NCBI GenBank assembly: GCA_900642245.1
Contig: CAAAJI010000051.1
Span: forward strand, 100,702 to 138,901
Source: Fragilaria radians
Taxonomy: Eukaryota > Bacillariophyta > Fragilariophyceae > Fragilariales > Fragilariaceae
Length of the DNA: 38,200 bases
Reading direction: 5' to 3'
Every line of letters starts with the position of its first letter. Positions within the stretch are counted from its first letter, which is position 1. The translations under genes and the position numbers were made by a program. Shown here piece after piece: positions 31,329 to 38,200 of this stretch. The notes beneath the pieces were generated by a model. That model did not search any database, was not told the origin of the DNA, and worked only from the letters and a program-made list of their open reading frames with translations.

Positions 31329-31706
31329 GTTACATAAATCTGGCTATCGTTTATATTATTCTATCAAATAGATCACTCAAGGAACAAAGGATGTCATTCA
31401 CGCTAGGTATAAAGATTACATAAGTTATCCATGAACTTAATATTAAGATAAATAATTTTAGTTGGGCTGACTGTACATTGTCAGGTTTGATTTTTTGTTC
31501 ATCAAGATCATGTCGAAAGCCTGCCGAGAATTGGTTGCATCAATGAGAAACATGGACACGATTGAAGTGATCTGCCGGTGTCAAGCGAGAGATCAGAACA
31601 ATTTATTATTCTGTTCTTTCCATAAATTCAAGGAATCGTGTGGTGAGGAATCTATACTCATTTTTCGTAACACGGAATCATAAATGTGGAATTTTTTTTT
31701 CACACG
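31329..31706. other. Spacer upstream of the AlkB-like gene
   Basis: Includes a 62-codon open frame (31495-31683) with six cysteines (for example VICRCQARDQ), which I cannot assign and which is probably chance. Otherwise no feature seen. Confidence 0.4.
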
Positions 31707-32930
31707 ATGTTTCGTGCTAGTAACCAGATTCTGAGTGAGATTACGTTGCTCATCTTATTGATCACTTCTTATTCTTTAGCGTGGAATGACAACAGGTCAT
31801 CAGCATCACGGATTTCTCCAAAATCTCGGATTCAGAAATGTTACGCTCCAACAGATGTTCTACATTTTGTTAACTCGGAAGCGTTGTCGAAGGAGCTGGA
31901 TCCGCATGGAGAAATTTCTTCTCTCTGCCTTTTACGCCTGTCCAAACAACTCATACATCAAGAAAATCAGTATCGTCATGAAAGAATAGAAAACGATTGG
32001 AAGAAAGAATTTTATCGAGATTCAACGGCCTGGAAAAGGCTAAGTATACTTACTGCAAATTCAATTCAACAACTTGGAGAGGGAAACGATAATCAGTTTT
32101 CAAAGGACATAGTTTCCTGCATCGAAGCTCTGAAGAGTATCAGTGTAATCCATCGTATTCTTCCGAAGTTTAATAGTATTTGGGATCCATGTAGGAAATG
32201 CTTCAGAGACGAAGTAGATGACATGATTAAACGTGGTTTATTGCCTCATCAGATAACAAGTCTACATTGGGCCTTTTCAATACTTTACGGTGATGACGAA
32301 CTTTGTCCAACATCCTTGCAACATGCTTACAATGGGCTAAATATCCCTTTTCGAATTCGAGTCGGATGCATGGCGAGTATTCCCAATTTTTCTTTAGATG
32401 CCTTAACATCTCAAGTGAAGTTCCAAGCAGACTCGATTCTAACATCTTCTAACATGATTGTGACAGAAAGGCGAAAAACAGCTTGGGAAGGAGACAGGGG
32501 AGTGGCACCTTTTGCCTACTCTGGAAAGTCCATGACGACAAACAAATGGTCAGACATAATACTTGCTTCGCGAGATCGTCTCATGGAACAAACTGGAATT
32601 TACTACAATGGATGTCTGGTGAATCTTTATCCCGATGGTGGAAGTGGAATGAGGTACCACAGCGACCCAGACCAGGGAGTTCTTTGGGATTTTCAGACCG
32701 CCGTTGTTAGCTTGGGAGCGTCACGAAGATTTTCATTTCGTGAAATTTCGTCCGAGGGAAAAAAATTAGAGCTAACGCCTCACACTTTTGTTCTTATGCA
32801 TGGAGATGTGGTGGAAATGTTTGATGATTGTCAAACCCGATTTCAACATACTGTTCGCCAAGCGGAAGAGAAAAATGAGGAAGCAGCAAGAGGAAGTCTA
32901 GTATTCAAACGCAGCCTAAGACTTATTTGA
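31707..32930 (+). CDS. AlkB-like 2OG-Fe(II) dioxygenase with plastid-type leader
   Basis: A 407-aa protein whose C-terminal third is an AlkB-type dioxygenase, an enzyme that uses 2-oxoglutarate, O2 and Fe(II) to remove alkyl groups from nucleic-acid bases. Visible motifs: NGCLVNLYPDGGSGMRYHSD with iron ligands His318 and Asp320, VSLGASRRFSFRE, third ligand His381 in RFQHTVRQ, and the basic end LVFKRSLRLI. The N-terminus has a strong signal peptide (ITLLILLITSYSLA) followed by Trp, compatible with an ASAFAP-type site and plastid import. Residues 100-230 look alpha-helical, with motifs such as LLPHQITSLHWAFSIL that resemble helical-repeat RNA-binding proteins of diatom organelles. I chose Met at 31707 because the signal peptide then starts properly; the frame is open to 31686. 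The gene ends 24 bases from the opposing lipase gene. Confidence 0.85.
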   Translation: MFRASNQILSEITLLILLITSYSLAWNDNRSSASRISPKSRIQKCYAPTDVLHFVNSEALSKELDPHGEISSLCLLRLSKQLIHQENQYRHERIENDWKKEFYRDSTAWKRLSILTANSIQQLGEGNDNQFSKDIVSCIEALKSISVIHRILPKFNSIWDPCRKCFRDEVDDMIKRGLLPHQITSLHWAFSILYGDDELCPTSLQHAYNGLNIPFRIRVGCMASIPNFSLDALTSQVKFQADSILTSSNMIVTERRKTAWEGDRGVAPFAYSGKSMTTNKWSDIILASRDRLMEQTGIYYNGCLVNLYPDGGSGMRYHSDPDQGVLWDFQTAVVSLGASRRFSFREISSEGKKLELTPHTFVLMHGDVVEMFDDCQTRFQHTVRQAEEKNEEAARGSLVFKRSLRLI

Positions 32931-32954
32931 GAAAAAAATAATTTTCACATTCAT

Positions 32955-34841
32955 CTACTTTGAATCTTCAAAACGAAAATGCAGGTCATTACGGTGTTGC
33001 CTAACAAGCTCTAGTAGGACCTTTTCATAGCCAGTTGAAATCATGTGATCTGTTATCATTTCACGAGTCACATCAATCTCTTGAAAGAAATCTCCAGGAG
33101 CAATAACTCCAGTGATTCCAGATCCATCTCGATATAGATGAACACATGTTCCAGGAGGACACAACTCAGGCTGCATTTTCACTGAAGTTGGTACAGAAAT
33201 ACATCCTGAAACATAATCTTGAAGGCTTGAATCGATAGCAGTATTTACGGATTTTAAAACATCGTCTGAAAGCAGAAAAGGGTTTGATTGCTTAGCTTCA
33301 TTCATGGCATGAATAATGTCTCTTCTCGCAAACTCAGACCAGTCAAACTCCATGATATCCAGCAATACGTTAGCAACAGTTGCTGCACTCATTCTAGGTA
33401 CGATATCTGAGTCAGCGATAACCGTTGTAATGATGTTTTCATATTTCTTAGCGAGATCAGGAGACAGGATAGACGGGCACCCAAAACCGATGACTCTTAC
33501 TTTAAAGTTTTTCAAATGACTGAATTCAATGCCTGCAATGGACGCTGCTCCGGCTCCCAAGCTGTGTCCAACCAAAGTCAACTTGATGTTCCACTTCCCA
33601 GAGAGGTTACGTAACTCGTTTAACAGGTTTCTGTGCTCATTCACGATGTATCTTCCACTTTCGAGAATACCACGATGCGCTTTTCCACCCCGATATGGTA
33701 CAGCTTCAATTAGGCAATCGGTCATAACATCCATGATTGTACTCGTACCTCTAATGACTAACACAACTTCTAGGTCTCGGCTCAACAAAGATTGATTTTT
33801 CTTTACGGCAATAAAGTGACTTGGTCGGTTGGGCCTACTCTCCAAGTCACAAAATATAAGTTCCATTGGCTCAGCCGCGGCATTGCATCCCTCTTTTATT
33901 TCTTCTATGGATCCTGCATAGCTGATCTTCGAAAGATATAACATATCATTGAGGTGAAATATTTGATTCACATTAATCCGACTATGGAATCTATGCATTC
34001 GTCTCTTCCAACTGGGATTTTTGCGTTCGTCCTCACTCTCTAGAAAGTAGTATAGATTGGTTGGGAGAATTCCAGAAATATCCAAATGGCCAAAGGATTT
34101 ATCTAAGGCTGCTAAAATTAGTTTAACATGGTTGGTCAATTGATAAAAGACTTCCAACAAATCCGTCAAATCTAGATATCCTCCTCGTCTCGTCGAATCA
34201 AGTGTCCGAGCAATCCAATCCTTGAGTAGATCATCTTGATTCTTCTTATCACTCACAGACATTTGAAGTAATATTTTCATTGTTGATGATATGAAATCGT
34301 TGTTACATTGTTTCAAGACGGAATATAGTGATGATGATGATCTGGTCGACTCATCGGGTGGACATGAATCATCCTCTTGATGCAATCCCTGAAATGTAAA
34401 ATTATCCCTAGAAATATTTTCATCTGGAACTGAAGCACTATTATCCGATTCTTTCCATATTCTCTGCCAAAAACAAGATCCATCTGGAGATGACCAATGC
34501 CGTGGTTTCGTCATCGTCGTCGCCACCTCATGTCGAAACGTTCGTTCTCCATCCTTTTCATCCTTGGTTGACTTTGGGGAGTGGTCTAAGTGGGTCGAAT
34601 CTCCCCCAAAATAAGATAATTTTGCATATCCCAATATGACAAGGAAGTTTAATGAATTGCCATTTCGATTGCGTTTCCAGGATCTATCAACGAATTTCCA
34701 GTAAGTAGTGGTCAACATGAAAACATTTTTTTTGAGTTGAATTTTATTATGTAACTTACTGGATATATTCTGTGTGAACCACACGGCCAAAAAACATCGA
34801 TATAAATTGTCATCATTTTCTACATGCACTTGTACCAACAT
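32955..34841 (-). CDS. Class 3 lipase, diacylglycerol-lipase-like
   Basis: A 628-codon frame with a class 3 lipase domain, which hydrolyses acylglycerols. Catalytic Ser427 lies in LTLVGHSLGAGAAS, Asp479 in ADSDIVPRM and the likely His599 in ITDHMISTGY. The region before it has the usual LVIRGTSTIMDVMTDC and GGKAHRGI blocks (360-391). The domain order and the text FKVRVIGFGCPS suggest the DAGL/Sn1-specific group, without the four-helix N-terminal membrane domain of animal DAGL. The N-terminal 160 residues are polar and Ser/Asp-rich. The true start is unclear: the segment 34680-34760 has a GTAAGT and poly-T stretch that could be an intron, and Met42 or a later Met may be the start. It is tail to tail with the AlkB-like gene, 24 bases apart. 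Confidence 0.87.
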   Translation of the reverse strand: MLVQVHVENDDNLYRCFLAVWFTQNISSKLHNKIQLKKNVFMLTTTYWKFVDRSWKRNRNGNSLNFLVILGYAKLSYFGGDSTHLDHSPKSTKDEKDGERTFRHEVATTMTKPRHWSSPDGSCFWQRIWKESDNSASVPDENISRDNFTFQGLHQEDDSCPPDESTRSSSSLYSVLKQCNNDFISSTMKILLQMSVSDKKNQDDLLKDWIARTLDSTRRGGYLDLTDLLEVFYQLTNHVKLILAALDKSFGHLDISGILPTNLYYFLESEDERKNPSWKRRMHRFHSRINVNQIFHLNDMLYLSKISYAGSIEEIKEGCNAAAEPMELIFCDLESRPNRPSHFIAVKKNQSLLSRDLEVVLVIRGTSTIMDVMTDCLIEAVPYRGGKAHRGILESGRYIVNEHRNLLNELRNLSGKWNIKLTLVGHSLGAGAASIAGIEFSHLKNFKVRVIGFGCPSILSPDLAKKYENIITTVIADSDIVPRMSAATVANVLLDIMEFDWSEFARRDIIHAMNEAKQSNPFLLSDDVLKSVNTAIDSSLQDYVSGCISVPTSVKMQPELCPPGTCVHLYRDGSGITGVIAPGDFFQEIDVTREMITDHMISTGYEKVLLELVRQHRNDLHFRFEDSK

Positions 34842-36773
34842 TATGTCCAGAATACAGTGTTACAGATATTTGTGATCACACGCTTAACACTTGTTAATTC
34901 TTTCGTCTTGAGGTTTACTGAGGTTTACTGATTACCCCAGAAATTGTAGTCCAACGTGAGTTTTAACCTAATGGATTGAGCACCCACCTTAACACAATTC
35001 TTTTCTTGATTACATATGTTCAATTCATAGATATGTATGAATCTCATTAAGGTCCAATAAGAGAATAATGGCTTAGCTTTCTTCCCCATTAAGCCAAAGT
35101 GTCAGATTTAAGCCAGTTTTCAAGCATTTAAAGCAAGAACCACGCTAGTTACCGAGTATTTCAGGTCCACTTTAGTACAGAAACAGGGCAATATAAGGCA
35201 CTTGAATAGTGTCTCAAAGCAATGGAAGGAGAAGGCCAATAGTAAATTTTCAATTGACATTTCATGGAGGATCACTTTAGTAGTCCAAGTTGATGAATTC
35301 TTTCTATCATTATATTCAAGAGTTTGCAAAGTAGAGATGCGTCTTTTCTACCTGTGAGACTAATGTATAGGGTGTAGTAACACGAGATAACAAAAGATAG
35401 CGTTCGCAGATCCGTTATGGCATAACGCCCATACGTTCAACAAGCGAGGATAAAACTGAAATCAAGCAACAAGTGAAAGTGCATGTATCTTGTTGATTAT
35501 TTCTAGCGGCATCTAAATGGACCATCCGCTGTATTATTCTACTACTTTATAAGTCACTCCAGAAAGATTAATGATTGTTTGCGATTTCCTACTGTATATA
35601 AGCGATTGAAGGGTATGAAGTATTTACAAATACACAAATTTAATTAAGAATCAAATATTACATTCGTACCACAAAGTCAAAGTATATGATGGTTGAGTAT
35701 AATATGGAGTAGGTAGCTTTGCCATAATTGATACAGATTCAGATTTGCTGTTAAGAAACTTATTATAACTGTTCTCAATAGACCTTTCATCCTTGCGAAA
35801 GTATTATTTCAATGAGCATGACTTGTGGGCCTTGTTTTCAACACTTAAGCAGCCATTTCAAACAGAGCCAAACCTAATTTGGTAACTTTTACACTGAATC
35901 CTGTTACCACAAACACGAGACTGTTTCCAACTATCCACATTGTGTTTCTCAACCTGCTTGCTTTGGTTGTCGAGGCCCGCCTAAAGTGCTGGTTTTATGC
36001 TTTCTTATTTCATTGTCTAATAATCTACATTTTTAGCATTTCTCTACAAATTTCAGGATTCTTTTTCTAAACACCATCAAAGTTCTTCATAAGGTTTGGA
36101 CCATTGTCTATTTTCGCCTAGGAGGACACTCTACCCCCTTTAAACAATAGTGCTCTGAGAAGAAAAAGGCATCCTTTCTAGAGGGAACTGGGTTTCCTCC
36201 TTGCAATGCAGTGTATAAGACATACAAATAATAGGAAATGACTGCAAGTAGTTCTTGTGACAAATGGCAATTTGTTTGTTCTTTACCGTTAACATAGGTA
36301 TCTTTGAATTTGATTTATCACTCTATGATTCACTCTTTAGTTTTAGGCCAGTCCAATATAAATAGACTTGCTATGGTTCATAGCAGAAATGAATTGCTGT
36401 TTAAATGAATCGATATCTTACTCTTTGGACAAAAGTGTATGTCATCAGAGTTTCAGCGACGAACACGGCGTTTTGACACGTGGAAACATGGAAACATCCA
36501 AAAGGATGGGAACTGTAAAACTTTTTAGCTGGAATCAAATTACATACAGTAGAAACTATTTTTGTGACCCTATGGTCTTTTTTAGTACAATTTCTTGCGT
36601 AAGAAAATACGACTTGAGTTGAGTAAGGAATCCGTATAAATTCTATTGAGTTCAAACTTGTTCTCGGAGTCTTGCTACATTTCCTACAACTCATTCCCAT
36701 AAATAACGAAACTGCACCAGAATCAACATAAGCTTTCCCTTTGAAACCGATTGAGCCACAAGTGACGACAAAC
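34842..36773. other. Intergenic, no supported gene
   Basis: About 1.9 kb between the divergent lipase and heat-shock-factor genes. Small open frames (35120-35329, 35879-36070, 36368-36622 and 36401-36775) have no recognised motif; the last lies antisense over the heat-shock-factor upstream region. A short direct repeat of TTTACTGAGG lies at 34914-34927. Confidence 0.5.
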
Positions 36774-38200
36774 ATGACAAAGCCAGCAACAACAAAGCGT
36801 AAAGATGCCGAAAACGCGCCTATTTTCCTCAGGAGTAAGTGGCGATGTAGAATGATTGAGGATGAAAATGTCGTAAATTCTTTGTACCGAGCGCATTGTA
36901 CATTTCTACGGAGATGACTTTTGGCAACCTGGTCTTCGATGAAAAAATCAAGTAAATTTGATTTGATGAAACAATGACGCTTTATGAAGATTTATTTTTC
37001 GCCATTTCGATTTGTTGGCAACATCATGGATATGAAATTTTATGATAATAATTGCATTGAATATCGCGTCCAGAAAGCTCCCTTCTAACCTTTTTTTCCC
37101 CCTTGATTCACAGAAACGTACCACATGATTGATACTTGTGATTCCACAGTCGCGTCTTGGTAAGTATCGTTTAATCCATCAACGCTGTTGATATTGATAT
37201 TGATGGACCTTGGGAAAAATCCTGTCGAAGCACTCTTGTTTGTCTCGTCATCTTTGATTCACATGACGTGGCTCTTGATTTAAGGAAAATGGGAACGCGT
37301 TGCCTCAATTTTTTTTCGCAAATTCTCATCTTTTTTTTTGACTTCAACTACTAGGTCAGAAGACGGGTCAACCTTTGTGGTGAAGGACCCTGAGAAGTTT
37401 GCAACCGAGATCATCCCTCAGTTTTTCAAGCACAATAACTTCTCATCGTTTGTTCGGCAATTAAACTTTTACGGCTTTCGCAAAATTAAATCCGACCCAA
37501 TCAAACTTAATTCTCCAGCAAACGACTTGGAATCTAAATACTGGAGATTTCGTCATGAAAAGTTTCTTCGTGGAAGGCCTGATTTGCTTGGGGAAATAAA
37601 GAAAGCAAACACCACTGAATCTCCTGATAAGCAAGAAGTTGACGCTCTAAAATATGAAGTCAAAGTCTTAAAGTCAAGGATGGCTGACATGGCAGGTGAT
37701 ATCGATCGCCTTACAAATTTAGTGAAAGGCATGATCAGTGTGCAGCACAACGTTGACCTAGACATGTACATGGCGGAGCCTAACGGCAAGAAGCGAAAAA
37801 TACAAGCACTTCCTCAAAGTCCCCCAAGTCCAGTCAAGTCTCTTTTCGTTGCGGATCCCACATTGAAGGACTTGAATGTTGATTCTTCAATTGTGCCCAT
37901 GCATGTTAGTTCTCTTCCCGAGCCACCCTCTTTTAATGACTGTGACTTGTTGAATGGTGACGATGTAGATGATTACGATAAAAGTCAACTCCCGATATCG
38001 AACACTCCGTTGGTAAGGGTTGAAAGGATGGAATCCTTGGGGACGGTGAACTCTCTAGACCAGGAGCTATTCGATCTTTTTAAGGAAGAAATTGAGGAAG
38101 AAGATGATGGTTTTGACATGGAAGACTCGAACGATTATACCCCTTTTCCTGACATGACCCTCTCGAATGAAGTAAATAGTCAATCTGCAGATCTCTCAAA
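36774..38200 (+). CDS. Heat shock transcription factor, three exons, cut by right edge
   Basis: Encodes an HSF-family DNA-binding protein that binds heat-shock elements in the nucleus; the family is known to be greatly expanded in diatoms. Exons: 36774-36834, 37114-37159 and 37355 onward. Introns of 279 and 195 bases have GTAAGT starts and CAG or TAG ends, giving APIFLR-KTYHMIDTC and VASW-SEDGSTFVV. The DNA-binding domain then reads IPQFFKHNNFSSFVRQLNFYGFRKI, YWRFRHEKFLRG and RPDLLGEIKK. A leucine-type coiled coil follows (about 37640-37735, EVDALKYEVKVLKSRM), then a basic nuclear-signal-like KKRKIQ (near 37790) and a long acidic region (FKEEIEEEDDGFDMED), probably for activation. The frame is open at the right edge, so the C-terminus is missing. 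Which stress it serves is not shown by the sequence. Confidence 0.95.

Noticed and set aside
36401..36775. Minus-strand frame upstream of the heat-shock factor
   Set aside because: Its start lies across the first codon of the heat-shock-factor exon and it has no motif; chance antisense frame.

Overview
This window looks like nuclear DNA of a diatom (stramenopile alga). It is AT-rich and its protein-coding genes carry short GT-AG introns (58 to 279 bases where I could place them). Several products belong to families typical of diatoms: a heat-shock transcription factor, a kinase of the diatom RDLKPENIGFD type, a QSOX-like protein, a plastid-targeted DUF819 membrane protein with a signal peptide and an ASAFAP-like site, and a conserved hypothetical protein of a kind I associate with diatoms. 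The species cannot be named from the sequence.

Layout. 1-1671 (-) is a broken hAT-like transposase running off the left edge. 2910-4740 (+) is a QSOX/Erv-like gene with a frameshift and missing catalytic cysteines. 6527-7749 (-) is a two-exon protein kinase. 9884-12468 is a complete piggyBac-type transposon with TTAA duplications, terminal inverted repeats, a 655-codon transposase frame and a second, convergent 120-aa passenger gene. It ends 70 bases before the start codon of a multi-EF-hand gene (12539-14194, +), whose stop codon overlaps that of a small secreted or membrane protein gene (14191-14757, -). Two small genes for presequence-like proteins, perhaps diverged paralogs, lie in opposite orientation at 14925-15179 and 16042-16293. 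16294-21847 is gene-poor and holds repeat copies, one of them an inverted partner of a repeat at 8924-9415.

21848-22835 (+) is an ABHD17-like serine hydrolase with one intron. 22836-25723 has no gene I can support. 25724-26699 (-) is a four-exon AK3-type adenylate kinase. 27182-27619 (-) is a small four-helix Tim17-like membrane protein. A run of N fills 27704-27949. 28181-29560 (+) is the DUF819 protein and 30669-31328 (+) the conserved hypothetical protein, which has a PP1-docking-like motif. 31707-32930 (+) is an AlkB-like dioxygenase with a plastid-type leader, tail to tail with a class 3 (DAGL-like) lipase at 32955-34841 (-). From 36774 to the right edge is a three-exon heat-shock factor, cut by the window.

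The genes do not form one pathway. The strongest unusual item is the intact piggyBac element: its passenger gene, its palindromic subterminal repeats in a 1:2 arrangement, and its position against the EF-hand promoter. The degenerate QSOX paralog is second. No CRISPR array, rRNA or convincing tRNA was seen.
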